64,000 nt of DNA from Fredinandcohnia humi. Lineage in GTDB: Bacteria > Bacillota > Bacilli > Bacillales > Bacillaceae_L. The stretch spans positions 66,850 to 130,849 of the forward strand of contig NZ_LMBW01000008.1 in the NCBI RefSeq assembly GCF_001439915.1, read 5' to 3'. Position numbers and translations under genes: made by a program. Below the pieces are notes generated by a model. That model saw only the letters and a list, made by a program, of their open reading frames with translations, was not told where the DNA came from and ran no database searches. Each line of letters starts with the position of its first letter. Position 1 is the first letter of the stretch. Below are positions 1-9,844 of this stretch, piece by piece.

Positions 1-544
1 AGATTTTCGCATGAACCTTCATTTGCTTTTTCTGAATTGATAGTCGAAGTGCACCATTTTCAATTGAAAATAGGACATCCTCTAAAAATACTTTTCGCGC
101 TCGTTCCTGATTTTCAATGTTGTACACTTTTGCTTCACATTCAACACGTACATCCCGCTCTTCCCACGGAATAATCGTGATACTACCGTTTGAAACATCT
201 AGGTCAAGCTTTGTAATGTATACGTCTTTGTGTTGAAAAATGTGTTTCACATCGACGGCAGTCCCAAAATTAAAGTCGAGATCAAGGTCCTTAATTTTTT
301 TCAGAGCGGTGTCGATAAAGTCCATAAATTTATGTTTTGCTGAGCCTTTATTTTCATACGAGTCCTGGTGTTGCTGCCGGGATTGCTCGTACTGAACCTG
401 GGTCGAAAGCTCTGTCTTAATTTCTTGTGCCGGGTCCTGCGTTTCTTCAACCGAATGAAGTTTTTCAATAAGAACGATCGCTTCCTCCGCTGACAGTTTT
501 CCTTCTTCAACTAGCTTTAAAATTCGCTTTTGTTCCTCTTTCAT
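1..544 (-). CDS. yvlB: YvlB-like DUF4097 protein, cut by window edge
   Basis: N-terminal 181 residues of a protein whose C-terminus lies outside the window. It opens with a SHOCT-like helical segment (KLVEEGKLSAEEA, about residues 10-22), continues through a charged linker, and enters DUF4097-type beta strands from about residue 95. In Bacillus subtilis the same gene lies next to yvlA close to uvrAB; its function is not established. The ATG at 544 is fixed by AAGGAGG nine bases upstream. It starts 14 bp after yvlA ends, on the same strand, so the two are probably one transcript. The symbol rests on synteny plus the domain pattern. Confidence 0.75.
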   Translation of the reverse strand, partial: MKEEQKRILKLVEEGKLSAEEAIVLIEKLHSVEETQDPAQEIKTELSTQVQYEQSRQQHQDSYENKGSAKHKFMDFIDTALKKIKDLDLDFNFGTAVDVKHIFQHKDVYITKLDLDVSNGSITIIPWEERDVRVECEAKVYNIENQERARKVFLEDVLFSIENGALRLSIQKKQMKVHAKI

Positions 545-558
545 GAATAAATTCCTCC

Positions 559-873
559 TTAAAATTCTTCGTGAGCTAATACTTGAATTCCTTTTACGAT
601 GTTCCAAATCACAATTCCAATGTTAATAATGGCTAAAAGGATAAATACGAGTACCATGGCTGCTGCAAATATCTCCACTGACCATATAAAGAAAAACGGA
701 ATGATGATAAAAACGATTGTCGCTGCTGGAATAATATGTGAAATCAACGCATGCAAGGCATGCTTTTTAACCGCTGGATTTTGTACAAGAAGATAAACAA
801 CAATTGGTAAAATAAACCCCGCAAAGAAAATACTGAAGTAACACAACGCTGCAATTAATTTATCCGTATTCAC
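559..873 (-). CDS. yvlA: YvlA-like small membrane protein (DUF4870 type)
   Basis: A 104-residue integral membrane protein with three hydrophobic segments (about residues 8-28, 40-63 and 68-93), the layout of the DUF4870 family. The start is GTG at 873, preceded by GGGGAGAT. It is the first gene of a two-gene unit with the DUF4097 protein, and the pair plus the nearby uvrAB genes reproduces the yvl-uvr neighbourhood of Bacillus subtilis. No catalytic residues are visible and the role is unknown. Confidence 0.7.
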   Translation of the reverse strand: MNTDKLIAALCYFSIFFAGFILPIVVYLLVQNPAVKKHALHALISHIIPAATIVFIIIPFFFIWSVEIFAAAMVLVFILLAIINIGIVIWNIVKGIQVLAHEEF

Positions 874-1026
874 TCTACATCTCCCCTTTATAACTCTATA
901 TACGAAACCTATACAAAAATGGTTTCAACATTTAATAAAAATAAGTCTGGAGGCTTAGATGGCAGTATAACCCTAGGGACGGGTTTACTGTATCTTTTGA
1001 CAATTATTATGGGAAAGTTACGTAAG

Positions 1027-1062
1027 TTAGGGACCATGAGAATCGTCCTCTTGGTCCCCTAA
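1027..1062. other. Near-perfect hairpin
   Basis: TTAGGGACCATGAG pairs with CTCTTGGTCCCCTAA around a seven-base loop, with one bulge and one or two mismatches. Neither side has a T-run, so it is not a standard terminator. It lies just after the stop of the broken DoxX-like gene and may mark its 3' end. Confidence 0.5.
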
Positions 1063-1069
1063 ATGGTTC

Positions 1070-1452
1070 TTATTTTTTAGACTTATTTTCTAACAGTCCT
1101 CCAAAGTTTTCACGATAGTGCCAGATTAAAATTCCTTCGAATATGGTAATTACAATAGCCAATAATAACAACTTTGAATCTACAAAAATATGAAAGGCTA
1201 AAATATTGACGATTAATCCTGCTAAAACAACAATGGCCAACGGTACATACCTACGAATAATCAATAGGATTCCTGCAATGATTTCGATGCTTTTTCCATT
1301 GCTAATAAATAGCCATCTCCCAAAAATTCCATTGCAGCTGGACTCGTTGGGGCAATCGGCTCAAATCCAAATAATACAGCATACCCATTTAAACCAGCTC
1401 CCAAAAAAATGAATCCCAACAAAATTTCAATCATTCGAATCATGATTTTCAT
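1070..1452 (-). pseudogene. DoxX-like membrane protein, frameshifted
   Basis: Two reading frames together give one DoxX-family membrane protein of about 127 residues. The first part (start ATG 1452, MKIMIRMIEILLGF) carries the typical LGxIFLxxGLNGY segment and reads to a TGA at 1261. The continuation (EIIAGILLIIRRYVPLAIVV) is in another frame and ends at 1070. The join is at the five-base A-run (minus strand) at 1291-1295; restoring one A yields MEKSIEIIAGILLI and joins the two parts exactly. DoxX proteins are four-helix membrane proteins, some tied to redox or thiol stress. It is either a real recent pseudogene or a homopolymer sequencing error. Confidence 0.8.
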
Positions 1453-1573
1453 TTTTGAACTCTTTGGTAATGATTTGGTGAACCTTATGCCTCTTCCAAC
1501 GCAAATATTCCTAATTAGCCTATACACCAATAATTTTTACACATTTGTTAGTACAACAGGAACTATCTCATGC

Positions 1574-2074
1574 TTACTTTTTCCCTAACTCCCGTGCGAG
1601 AATTGATCGGCGAAAACCTTTTTGACGGTTGAATTCTCTTATTTCTTCCACACTCATATAAGATAGGCGAATGTGATAGTAGTTAATATATTCAATAATG
1701 GCAAATCCGTATAAGAATAGGTACCAATATAGTCCTTTCGAAAAAGTAGCTTGGTAGACAAGGACGGGGATACCAATCACAAGTAATACAAGATTACTTA
1801 TCTTGAAGAAACGAAAAGACGTGAGTTGTTTGTTAGTTAAAGTAGAACTCTTCCCTTGTTTAACTTGTTTCCACTTCAGGTACCAATAAAAGCTTCCTTG
1901 AAAAAGGATGAATTCTAGAATACAAAAAGCTAATAAATGTGGAAATGTGGTTAGATAATGGTTAGACCATTTGAATGTTGGAATATACAATAACCATAGG
2001 ATTGGGAATAGAATGGCCGCCGCTAATTCACCCGTCCAAAGGCCAAAAAGTTTTTTCTGAGCTTTTTCTTTCAT
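1574..2074 (-). CDS. Uncharacterised membrane protein
   Basis: A 166-residue protein with four predicted membrane segments (about residues 12-33, 43-62, 91-107 and 112-131) and a basic C-terminal tail. Family not recognised. The start is taken as ATG 2074 (MKEKAQ), because AGGTGG lies five bases upstream; a GTG three codons earlier overlaps that ribosome binding site and is unlikely. It stands alone between the DoxX-like pseudogene and uvrA. Confidence 0.65.
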   Translation of the reverse strand: MKEKAQKKLFGLWTGELAAAILFPILWLLYIPTFKWSNHYLTTFPHLLAFCILEFILFQGSFYWYLKWKQVKQGKSSTLTNKQLTSFRFFKISNLVLLVIGIPVLVYQATFSKGLYWYLFLYGFAIIEYINYYHIRLSYMSVEEIREFNRQKGFRRSILARELGKK

Positions 2075-2148
2075 ATGTACCACCTATCAATTAAATTCTT
2101 TTAATAGGATACCATAATTTTCCGAACACAAATGTACATTTGCATTTT

Positions 2149-2186
2149 AAAAATCCCGATCTGCTTCTTCCGCATACCGGGATTTT
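2149..2186 (-). terminator. Terminator of uvrBA
   Basis: AAAATCCCG and CGGGATTTT form a nine-pair stem directly after the uvrA stop codon; the minus-strand tail is only moderately T-rich. Confidence 0.75.
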
Positions 2187-2190
2187 GAGT

Positions 2191-5064
2191 TTATTTAGTA
2201 ACTGTTTCTTTTTCTTTGATCAATTCTTTCATCCGTTGGCGGTCCCGTTCAAGGACTGGTTTTAGGTAGTGGCCGGTGTGGGAGGCTTTGATTTTTGCAA
2301 TTTCTTCTGGTGTACCTGTTCCCACGATGGTACCGCCTTTGTCTCCACCCTCAGGTCCAAGGTCAACGATATAATCTGCTGTTTTTACCACATCGATATT
2401 ATGCTCGATAACCAGGACTGTATCACCATTTTCCACAAGACGCTGCAATACCTTTAGTAGTCTTGAGATGTCATCCACATGTAGACCAGTTGTCGGTTCG
2501 TCTAAAATATAAAATGACTTTCCGTTAGAACGGCGATGTAATTCAGATGCAAGCTTCACGCGCTGTGCTTCTCCACCAGACAAAGTTGTAGCTGGTTGTC
2601 CTAATTTGATATAACCTAACCCAACATCATATATAGTCTCTATTTTCCGTTTGATGCGTGGGATATTTTCAAAAAAGGAAACTGCCTCTTCAACCGTCAT
2701 ATCCAATATATCTGAAATATTTTTATCTTTATATTTTACTTCTAATGTTTCACGGTTATAACGTTTCCCATGACAAACTTCACATGGTACATAGACATCT
2801 GGCAGGAAATGCATTTCAATTTTTATAATTCCGTCACCACGGCAGGCTTCACAGCGACCACCTTTGACATTGAAACTAAAACGTCCCTTTTTGTAGCCTC
2901 TTACCTTTGCTTCATTTGTATTTGCAAACAAGTCGCGAACATCGTCAAACACACCTGTATAGGTTGCCGGATTCGAACGTGGTGTCCTACCAATAGGAGA
3001 CTGATCGATATCAATCACCTTTTCTAGATGCTCAAGGCCCTTAATTGTTTTGTGTTCACCTGGCTTGCTTTTTGCACGGTTTAGCTTTTGGGCAAGAGAT
3101 TTATGAAGAATCTCATTCACTAATGTACTTTTACCTGAACCCGATACACCTGTAACCGCAACGAACATACCAAGCGGAAACTTCACTGTTACGTTCTTCA
3201 GATTGTTCTCCTTCGCCCCGACAACTTCGATATAGCGACCATCTGGTTTCCTTCTTTCTACCGGTAGTGGAATGAACTTTTTACCTGATAGGTATTGACC
3301 TGTTAAGGAATTCGGATCCTCCATCACTTCTTTTGGGGTTCCTGCTGAAATGATTTCTCCTCCATGGGTTCCTGCCCCTGGACCAATATCGATTAAGTAA
3401 TCAGCCGCAAGCATTGTATCCTCATCATGCTCGACTACAATTAACGTGTTTCCAATATCTCTCATCGTTTTTAATGTATCAATGAGTCGGTCATTGTCCC
3501 GTTGGTGCAGACCAATCGATGGCTCGTCTAAAATATAAAGAACGCCGGTTAAACGGGAACCAATCTGGGTAGCAAGGCGAATCCGTTGGGCCTCACCACC
3601 TGATAATGTCCCTGCTGCACGGCTTAACATCAAATAATCAAGGCCCACATTGACTAGGAACCCAAGTCGTTCCTTTATTTCTCGAAAAATAAGATTAGCA
3701 ATCTGCATATCCTTTTCAGAAAGTTCAATATTTATGAAGAACGTAAGAGACTCATTAATTGAAAGCTCAGTAATATTCGAAATATGTTTTCCAGATATCA
3801 GAACTGCTAGGCTTTCCCTTTTTAGTCGGTGACCTTTACAGGAAGGGCAAGGCTTTTCACCCATGTATTTCTCCATTTGCTCACGAATATAATCGGAGCT
3901 TGTTTCTTTGTAGCGTCTTTCCACATTTCGAAGAACGCCTTCAAACTGAATATTATTTTCGCGAACCTGACCCCAATCATTTTCATAATGGAAAAAGATT
4001 TCCTCACCATCACTACCATATAAAATCTTATCCATTAAATGCTTCGGTATATCCTTTACTGGCATATCCATATCGATACCGTAATGGTTGCAGACGGCTT
4101 CAAGCAATTGCGGGTAATATTGTGAGCTTGTTGGCTCCCAAGGTGCAATGGCATGCTTTCGAAGTGATAAGTCCCAATTTGGGATGACAAGATCCGGGTC
4201 AACTTCAAGTTTATTTCCTAAGCCATCACAATCAGGGCAGGCCCCGAATGGACTATTGAATGAGAACATTCTTGGTTCAAGTTCACCAATTGAAAAGCCA
4301 CAAATCGGGCAGGAATGAAGCTCACTAAACAAGAGCTCCTCTTCCCCCATAACATCAATGATGACCCTTCCTTCGCCAAGACGAAGTGCCGCTTCAAGTG
4401 AGTCAGCTAGCCTTGAAGATACACCCTCTTTTATCACAATACGGTCAACAACAACCTCGATTGAATGCTTTTTATTTTTTTCAAGTTCAATATCATCAGA
4501 TAGATCTAGCATTTCCCCGTCAACACGAATTCTGACATACCCTTGTTTTTTAATATCCTCTAATACTTTCACATGGGCTCCCTTGCGTCCCGATATTACA
4601 GGGGCAAGTACTTGAAGTTTCGTACGTTCAGGGTATTCTAAAATCCGATCCACCATTTGCTCAATGGTTTGTGAGGTAATTTCGATGCCATGATTTGGAC
4701 AAATTGGTTTACCAACGCGCGCAAATAATAAACGTAAATAATCATATATCTCCGTAACTGTTCCAACGGTTGACCTTGGGTTACGACTTGTTGTTTTTTG
4801 GTCAATTGAGATCGCAGGTGAAAGTCCTTCGATTGAATCAACATCGGGTTTATCCATTTGACCTAAAAATTGACGTGCGTATGCAGAGAGGGATTCGACA
4901 TAGCGTCGTTGTCCTTCCGCATAAATGGTGTCAAACGCAAGGGAAGACTTACCTGAGCCAGAGAGACCCGTAACCACAACCAATTTATCTCTTGGGATCG
5001 TTATGTCTATATTCTTTAAATTATTCGCCCTTGCACCTTTCACAACGATTTTATCTAATGCCAT
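2191..5064 (-). CDS. uvrA: Excinuclease ABC subunit A
   Basis: UvrA, the damage-recognition ATPase of nucleotide excision repair. It dimerises, loads UvrB on distorted DNA and leaves. At 957 residues it has the full family length. The first ABC module has Walker A GLSGSGKS at 33-40, zinc cysteines at 252, 255, 276 and 279, and an LSGGEAQR signature near 485. The second has GVSGSGKS near 645, a CxxC-x(n)-CxxC zinc module near 738, and another LSGGEAQR near 827. Start MALDK at 5064, eight bases after the uvrB stop, so it is translated from the uvrB message. Regulation is expected from the LexA box upstream of uvrB. Confidence 0.98.
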   Translation of the reverse strand: MALDKIVVKGARANNLKNIDITIPRDKLVVVTGLSGSGKSSLAFDTIYAEGQRRYVESLSAYARQFLGQMDKPDVDSIEGLSPAISIDQKTTSRNPRSTVGTVTEIYDYLRLLFARVGKPICPNHGIEITSQTIEQMVDRILEYPERTKLQVLAPVISGRKGAHVKVLEDIKKQGYVRIRVDGEMLDLSDDIELEKNKKHSIEVVVDRIVIKEGVSSRLADSLEAALRLGEGRVIIDVMGEEELLFSELHSCPICGFSIGELEPRMFSFNSPFGACPDCDGLGNKLEVDPDLVIPNWDLSLRKHAIAPWEPTSSQYYPQLLEAVCNHYGIDMDMPVKDIPKHLMDKILYGSDGEEIFFHYENDWGQVRENNIQFEGVLRNVERRYKETSSDYIREQMEKYMGEKPCPSCKGHRLKRESLAVLISGKHISNITELSINESLTFFINIELSEKDMQIANLIFREIKERLGFLVNVGLDYLMLSRAAGTLSGGEAQRIRLATQIGSRLTGVLYILDEPSIGLHQRDNDRLIDTLKTMRDIGNTLIVVEHDEDTMLAADYLIDIGPGAGTHGGEIISAGTPKEVMEDPNSLTGQYLSGKKFIPLPVERRKPDGRYIEVVGAKENNLKNVTVKFPLGMFVAVTGVSGSGKSTLVNEILHKSLAQKLNRAKSKPGEHKTIKGLEHLEKVIDIDQSPIGRTPRSNPATYTGVFDDVRDLFANTNEAKVRGYKKGRFSFNVKGGRCEACRGDGIIKIEMHFLPDVYVPCEVCHGKRYNRETLEVKYKDKNISDILDMTVEEAVSFFENIPRIKRKIETIYDVGLGYIKLGQPATTLSGGEAQRVKLASELHRRSNGKSFYILDEPTTGLHVDDISRLLKVLQRLVENGDTVLVIEHNIDVVKTADYIVDLGPEGGDKGGTIVGTGTPEEIAKIKASHTGHYLKPVLERDRQRMKELIKEKETVTK

Positions 5065-5072
5065 GTTTTATG

Positions 5073-7052
5073 TCATCCTTCCGCTTTTAACTCCAAAATT
5101 AAATCACGTAGTTCTGCTGCACGTTCAAAATTAAGTGCTTTTGCAGCTTCTTTCATTTCTTTTTCCATTTCAGCAATTACTTTTTCACGTTCTTTTTTCG
5201 ATAATCCTGTTAACTTAGGTGCTGCTTCATAGCTTTCCGTATCTTCTGCTGCCACCGTAGCTCGAATGACATCCCGTATTTCTTTTTGGATTGTTTGTGG
5301 CGTGATGCCATGCTTTTTGTTATATTCCTCTTGAATCTCACGACGTCGTTTTGTTTCATTAATTGCGATTTCCATTGATTTCGTGATCTTATCGGCATAC
5401 ATGATGACTCGTCCGTTCGCATTTCTGGCTGCCCGACCACTTGTCTGAATAAGCGACCGTTCGGATCGGAGGAACCCTTCCTTATCGGCATCAAGAATGG
5501 CAACAAGAGAAACCTCCGGAATATCTAATCCTTCTCGGAGTAAGTTGATTCCTACAAGGACATCATATTTACCCATTCGAAGATCGCGAATGATTTCGAT
5601 CCGCTCAAGGGTTTTAATTTCTGAGTGTAAATAATTCACCTTAATTCCAATATCCTTAAGGTAGTCCGTTAAATCCTCTGACATTTTTTTCGTTAAAGTT
5701 GTCACAAGAACACGCTCATTTTTGTTCACGCGGTCTTGGATTTCATCTACTAAATCATCTATTTGACCTTGAATTGGTCGAACATCAATAATCGGATCAA
5801 GTAGTCCAGTTGGACGAATGATTTGTTCAACCATTTCAGCGGTATGCTCAATTTCGTATGGTCCAGGTGTAGCCGAAACATTAATGATTTGATTGATATG
5901 CTCTTCAAATTCTGAAAATCGCAATGGACGGTTATCCAATGCTGACGGTAGTCGGAATCCGTGATCTACCAATACTTGTTTTCTCGCTTGGTCGCCATTA
6001 AACATTCCACGAATTTGCGGCAATGTTACATGGGACTCATCGACAACAATTAACAAATCTTCTGGAAAATAATCCATTAATGTGTATGGGGTTGAACCCG
6101 GCGGTCGTAGGGTTAGATGACGTGAATAGTTCTCTATTCCTGAGCAAAAGCCCATTTCACGCATCATTTCAAGGTCATAATTGGTCCTTTGCTCAAGTCT
6201 TTGCGCTTGAAGAATTTGCCCATTTTCATGATATTCCGCTAAGCGTGCCTCAAGCTCTGCCTCTATATTTTTTATCGCAATTTGCATTTTTTCATCACGG
6301 GTTACGAAGTGGGATGCCGGGAAAATCGCGACATGCTCACGTTCACCTAGGATCTCACCAGTTAAGGCATCAACTTCCCGAATCCGGTCAATTTCATCAC
6401 CAAAAAACTCCACGCGAATACAGTGCTCATCACGTGAGGCGGGAAAAATTTCAACTACATCTCCCCTTACCCTGAAGGTTCCGCGACGGAAGTCGATGTC
6501 ATTTCTCTCATATTGAACATCCACTAACTTATGTAAAAGCTCATTGCGCTCAATTTCCATTCCCGTACGGAGGGAAACAACGAGTTCCCTGTATTCCTCT
6601 GGAGAACCCAAACCATAGATGCATGATACACTGGCAATGATAATGACGTCACGTCGTTCAAAAAGCGAAGATGTTGCGGAGTGGCGTAATTTATCAATTT
6701 CATCATTGACACTTGAGTCTTTTTCGATATATGTATCTGAAGACGGCACATAGGCCTCAGGTTGGAAGTAATCATAATAACTGACAAAGTATTCGACTGC
6801 ATTATTAGGAAAGAACTCTTTAAACTCACTATAAAGCTGACCAGCCAATGTTTTATTATGTGCAATAATAAGGGTTGGCCGATTGAGTTCTTTTATAACG
6901 TTTGATATGGTGAAGGTTTTTCCAGTTCCAGTCGCACCTAATAAGGTCTGATACTTTTTCCCCGCCTTGATTCCCTCGATAAGCTCCTTGATTGCTTTTG
7001 GTTGGTCACCCTGCGGTGAGTACTTGGAGACTAATTCAAATTGATCTTTCAT
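5073..7052 (-). CDS. uvrB: Excinuclease ABC subunit B
   Basis: UvrB, the helicase-like core of excision repair that verifies damage after UvrA delivery and recruits UvrC. The protein has 659 residues. Walker A GATGTGKT is at 39-46, the damage-probing beta-hairpin with [13 protein letters not shown] at 91-103, a DESH Walker B near 335, helicase motif VI-like QTSGRAARN near 540, and a C-terminal UVR domain (about 622-655) that binds UvrC. The start is ATG 7052 ([10 protein letters not shown]) because GGGAGG lies seven bases upstream; an ATG 15 bases earlier overlaps this site. The 195-base leader holds two hairpins. Confidence 0.98.
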   Translation of the reverse strand: MKDQFELVSKYSPQGDQPKAIKELIEGIKAGKKYQTLLGATGTGKTFTISNVIKELNRPTLIIAHNKTLAGQLYSEFKEFFPNNAVEYFVSYYDYFQPEAYVPSSDTYIEKDSSVNDEIDKLRHSATSSLFERRDVIIIASVSCIYGLGSPEEYRELVVSLRTGMEIERNELLHKLVDVQYERNDIDFRRGTFRVRGDVVEIFPASRDEHCIRVEFFGDEIDRIREVDALTGEILGEREHVAIFPASHFVTRDEKMQIAIKNIEAELEARLAEYHENGQILQAQRLEQRTNYDLEMMREMGFCSGIENYSRHLTLRPPGSTPYTLMDYFPEDLLIVVDESHVTLPQIRGMFNGDQARKQVLVDHGFRLPSALDNRPLRFSEFEEHINQIINVSATPGPYEIEHTAEMVEQIIRPTGLLDPIIDVRPIQGQIDDLVDEIQDRVNKNERVLVTTLTKKMSEDLTDYLKDIGIKVNYLHSEIKTLERIEIIRDLRMGKYDVLVGINLLREGLDIPEVSLVAILDADKEGFLRSERSLIQTSGRAARNANGRVIMYADKITKSMEIAINETKRRREIQEEYNKKHGITPQTIQKEIRDVIRATVAAEDTESYEAAPKLTGLSKKEREKVIAEMEKEMKEAAKALNFERAAELRDLILELKAEG

Positions 7053-7108
7053 TTGCGTTCCTCCCATCTATTTGATTGGTGATTTATTCGAACTGATTTA
7101 TCCCTCAT

Positions 7109-7206
7109 TAACTGGCAGTAAGCCCCCCTTGGGGATCAACTGCCAGTAAAAGCCCGATTGGTTCAACTAGCATTCAGTGGGGGATGAAGAAAACCCCCAC
7201 TGAATG
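7109..7206. repeat. Double-hairpin element in the uvrB leader
   Basis: Two adjacent inverted repeats. The first is ACTGGCAGT (7111-7119) with ACTGCCAGT (7139-7147), enclosing a smaller CCCC/GGGG pairing. The second is a perfect 13-base stem, CATTCAGTGGGGG (7171-7183) with CCCCCACTGAATG (7194-7206). Both lie in the predicted uvrB 5' untranslated region. The form resembles a dispersed palindromic intergenic element, but only one copy is in this window. Confidence 0.6.
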
Positions 7207-7253
7207 AAGTTTCACTTTATGTGTTTTTTCACTGACTTTTTCTCGATAGAAAC

Positions 7254-7303
7254 ATTGTACCACAAACTGACCAAAAACAAACAAAAATACGAACTGATAT
7301 TCG
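7254..7303 (-). promoter_or_regulatory. LexA box and promoter of uvrBA
   Basis: CGAACTGATATTCG at 7290-7303 differs by one base from the Gram-positive SOS box CGAAC-N4-GTTCG. It overlaps the spacer of a possible TTGAAA-17-TCGTAT promoter and lies just upstream of a TACAAT -10 element (7259-7254). UvrB is an SOS gene in Bacillus subtilis, which supports the reading. Confidence 0.8.
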
Positions 7304-7345
7304 ATTTGTTTTCAAAAAAATAAAGCCAGTATAGTTACATGGCTT

Positions 7346-7573
7346 TTATTTCTTCGTTCTTTCCCCCATATTTCTTGCATACAGGAATCCCACTGCGAGC
7401 GAAATGAGATCAGCAATAATGATAAAAATGGAACCCGCGTATCCTTTGTAAATGGATGAGGCGATAAGGGCAACCGCTAGAAGCAGGCCCACATAGTAAT
7501 TATAGGTTACCCTTGTAAAGAAAACGACGAGCATGCCTGGAAGGATGAGCGCCAGCAATAGTTTTAATAACAT
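7346..7573 (-). CDS. csbA: CsbA family membrane protein (DUF2198)
   Basis: A 75-residue protein with three hydrophobic stretches (about 3-20, 26-42 and 46-65) matching the CsbA/DUF2198 pattern, including the N-terminal LLALILPGMLVVFFTRVT segment. In Bacillus subtilis csbA lies directly upstream of uvrB-uvrA, as here, and is a sigma-B general stress gene of unknown function. Start ATG 7573 with AAAGGAT nine bases upstream. About 290 bp with its own promoter separate it from uvrB. I could not find a convincing sigma-B promoter. Confidence 0.85.
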   Translation of the reverse strand: MLLKLLLALILPGMLVVFFTRVTYNYYVGLLLAVALIASSIYKGYAGSIFIIIADLISLAVGFLYARNMGERTKK

Positions 7574-7588
7574 TAAAATTGTATCCTT

Positions 7589-7795
7589 TCAATATAAACA
7601 TATTTCAAAAGTATTTCGTCCACCGGCAAGCTCAATCAATTACGTTTCAAAATTGGTTCCGCCCGATGTGAATACCCCGTTTCCGCGACTATCGTATATT
7701 AGTACATCCACTGGTTCCTGACCGGCCAATTTCTCCTTCACCTCAGCAATACGTTCCTTCTGCTCGGCAATAAATTTGTCGAAACGAATTCGTGT
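7589..7795 (-). pseudogene. Remnant of an ABC transporter substrate-binding protein
   Basis: About 68 codons resemble the C-terminal lobe of iron-siderophore/cobalamin (FecB/BtuF type) binding proteins: FIAEQKERIAEVKEKL, then VDVLIYDSRGNGVFTSGG, then LIELAGGRNTF, the usual helix-strand-helix order. The frame is broken by a TAA at 7640-7642 between FET and LIELAGG, has no start (a TGA is just upstream) and stops shortly after. No transporter genes lie nearby. It is a decayed fragment between csbA and prfC. Confidence 0.7.
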
Positions 7796-7823
7796 TCATA
7801 CCTAATCCTTTCTACATAAACAT

Positions 7824-7850
7824 GAACGCCCAGAAAAGGTTCTGAGCGTT
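7824..7850 (-). terminator. Hairpin after prfC
   Basis: AACGCTCAGAA pairs with TTCTGGGCGTT (minus strand) around a four-base loop, 15 bp after the prfC stop. The following bases are not T-rich, so termination would be weak. Confidence 0.45.
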
Positions 7851-7864
7851 TTACTTGTTGTGTT

Positions 7865-9448
7865 TTACACACCCTTATAATCGTTGCTTTCAAATAAGTC
7901 AACAAGCTCGATATCCTTATTCTTATCCTGGAAATAGCGATACGTAAAGTCATTTTCAAATAAAACGACATAGCGTTCATTACGGTCCCGAACAAGTAAA
8001 CTTCTTGAATCAAATAGACGTGTGTTCACATCCTTGTTAGCAATCCATCTTGGGATTCTGGTTCCAAGGGTAGTGAATTCGACAGCGACATTGTATTCTG
8101 CCTCTAATCGATATTCGAACACATCATATTGGAGCTGACCAACCGCACCAAGAATGAACTCTTCATTTGATTCTTGTCGGAATAATTGAATTGCTCCTTC
8201 TTGAACGAGCTGTTCAATTCCTTTTCTAAATTGCTTCGCCTTCATTACGTTCTTCACGCGAACCTTACGATACATTTCAGGTGGGAACACAGGTAGCTCC
8301 TGATAATGCATATCTTCTTTACCAGCAACCAATGTATCACCGATTTGGTACACGTTCGGGTCATAAATTCCGATAATATCACCAGGATATGCCTCATCAA
8401 CTGTCTCACGGCTTGCCGCCATAAATTGCTGAGTTTGATTTAACTTTATCGCTTTACCGGTGCGGGTGATGTTGACGCTCATTCCCCGTTCAAATTTTCC
8501 AGAGCAGACACGCAGGAATGCAATCCGGTCGCGGTGCTTCGTATTCATGTTCGCTTGGATTTTAAAAATATACCCGGAGAACAATTCGTCCTCTGGCGGA
8601 ACTAAGCCAAGATTTGTTTTACGCGGCTTTGGTTCTGAAGCAAATTGTAAAAATGTATTAAAAAATGTTTCCACACCAAAGTTTGCTAATGCACTACCAA
8701 AGAATACAGGTGTAAGATCACCCTTGGCTACACGCTCAACATCAAAATTGTTTCCTGCTTCGTCTAATAAGAGTAATTCGTCTTGTGTACTATCATAGAC
8801 TGGGGTATCTGTAATGGCTGGATGCTTGCCGTCCTCTAGCTCCTGTAATGGAATGATTTTTTCATCTTCATTTCCTGTGAAGTGGACAAATCGATTATTA
8901 TAACGATCGACAATCCCTAAAAATCGTTTGCCCATGCCAACTGGCCAGTTCATTGGATAGGACTCAATGCCAAGAACCTCTTCAATTTCCGCCAAAAGAT
9001 CAAGTGGATCCTTACCTTCACGGTCAAGCTTATTAATGAATGTAAAAATCGGAATTCCTCTCATGCGACAAACTTTAAAAAGCTTAATCGTTTGTGGCTC
9101 AACTCCCTTTGTGGAGTCGATGATCATCACAACACTGTCCACGGCAGTTAACGTACGATAGGTGTCCTCACTGAAATCCTCGTGTCCTGGTGTATCCAAA
9201 ATATTGACGTAGAAGTTTTCATATGGAAAACTCATAACACTTGATGTAACCGAGATTCCACGTTGCTTTTCGATTTCCATCCAGTCGGATGCTGCAAATT
9301 TCCCTGATTTTTTTCCTTTTACCGTTCCCGTTTCACGAATGACATTTCCAAAAAATAAAAGTTTTTCTGTCATTGTGGTTTTCCCGGCGTCCGGGTGTGA
9401 GATGATGGCAAATGTTCTTCGTTTTTGAACTTCATCTATATAACTCAT
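7865..9448 (-). CDS. prfC: Peptide chain release factor 3
   Basis: RF3, a translational GTPase that removes RF1/RF2 from the ribosome after peptide release. The 527-residue length is normal. G-domain motifs are visible: SHPDAGKTT (G1, 17-25), DTPGHEDF (G3, about 86-93), NKLDRE (G4, about 139-144); domain II and the C-terminal domain III follow. The start ATG 9448 has GGAAGGA upstream. A sigma-A type promoter TTGTAG-17-TATATT lies at 9516-9488. The gene is isolated, with its own promoter and a weak terminator-like hairpin. Confidence 0.97.
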   Translation of the reverse strand: MSYIDEVQKRRTFAIISHPDAGKTTMTEKLLFFGNVIRETGTVKGKKSGKFAASDWMEIEKQRGISVTSSVMSFPYENFYVNILDTPGHEDFSEDTYRTLTAVDSVVMIIDSTKGVEPQTIKLFKVCRMRGIPIFTFINKLDREGKDPLDLLAEIEEVLGIESYPMNWPVGMGKRFLGIVDRYNNRFVHFTGNEDEKIIPLQELEDGKHPAITDTPVYDSTQDELLLLDEAGNNFDVERVAKGDLTPVFFGSALANFGVETFFNTFLQFASEPKPRKTNLGLVPPEDELFSGYIFKIQANMNTKHRDRIAFLRVCSGKFERGMSVNITRTGKAIKLNQTQQFMAASRETVDEAYPGDIIGIYDPNVYQIGDTLVAGKEDMHYQELPVFPPEMYRKVRVKNVMKAKQFRKGIEQLVQEGAIQLFRQESNEEFILGAVGQLQYDVFEYRLEAEYNVAVEFTTLGTRIPRWIANKDVNTRLFDSRSLLVRDRNERYVVLFENDFTYRYFQDKNKDIELVDLFESNDYKGV

Positions 9449-9487
9449 GTAAATTTTCCTTCCGTTATCACAAATTCTTTCTAAAAA

Positions 9488-9516
9488 AATATATCATATT
9501 CAAAAGCGAACTACAA
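9488..9516 (-). promoter_or_regulatory. Promoter of prfC
   Basis: Minus strand TTGTAG, 17-base spacer, TATATT; the -10 element ends 39 bases before the prfC start codon. Confidence 0.6.
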
Positions 9517-9568
9517 CGTGAATTGATTCCAATTTTACTGTGGGAAAATCTTTAAAAAGAGGCAAATC

Positions 9569-9611
9569 TGTGATAGAAATCACATCCTGCAGTACAGGTT
9601 CCCACTATACT
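9569..9611 (+). promoter_or_regulatory. FNR/CRP-type activator site and -10 element
   Basis: TGTGATAGAAATCACA (9569-9584) is a perfect TGTGA-N6-TCACA palindrome, the Bacillus FNR consensus. A TATACT -10 box sits at 9606-9611, predicting transcription from about 9618. The palindrome centre is then at -41.5, the usual place for FNR-dependent activation. No good -35 box is present, as expected for an activated promoter. Confidence 0.8.
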
Positions 9612-9651
9612 AAAAGTAGAAATAGAAATAATAATAATGAGGTGAAGGTTC

Positions 9652-9762
9652 ATGTTTGTAGCATATTTTCTTACTTTTAGTATTATTATGATTTGTGTCG
9701 GTTTTGCAGTACAAATTATGAACGGCGTTAAAGCAATAGATAGAAAGTCACTAGACAAATAA
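9652..9762 (+). CDS. 36-residue membrane peptide under an FNR-type promoter
   Basis: A short protein, MFVAYFLTFSIIMICV..., with one membrane helix (about residues 3-23) and a basic-acidic tail ending DRKSLDK. GAGGTGA lies seven bases before the ATG. It has a dedicated FNR-type promoter 40 bases upstream and a strong terminator directly after the stop, so it is a complete single-gene unit. I do not recognise a family. An anaerobically induced small membrane protein, perhaps a partner of a respiratory or transport complex, is the inference. Confidence 0.75.
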   Translation: MFVAYFLTFSIIMICVGFAVQIMNGVKAIDRKSLDK

Positions 9763-9778
9763 TTCACAAAAAGAAAAC

Positions 9779-9818
9779 GGGAGAAGCTAGTTTTCCGACT
9801 AGTTTCTCCCATTTTTTT
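9779..9818. terminator. Bidirectional terminator
   Basis: GGGAGAAGCTAGT pairs with ACTAGTTTCTCCC (9779-9810). A T-run follows on the plus strand (9812-9818), ending the 36-residue peptide gene, and GTTTTCTTTTT follows on the minus strand, about 35 bases after the riboswitch. Confidence 0.9.
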
Positions 9819-9844
9819 GTCATCAATTAAAGGACCCTTCCATT

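Noticed and set aside
5210-6865. Antisense frames within uvrB and uvrA
   Set aside because: Shadow frames opposite conserved coding sequence, without ribosome sites.
9552-9812. 86-codon minus-strand frame as the riboswitch target
   Set aside because: It starts inside the terminator stem, has no ribosome site and is antisense to the small FNR-driven gene.
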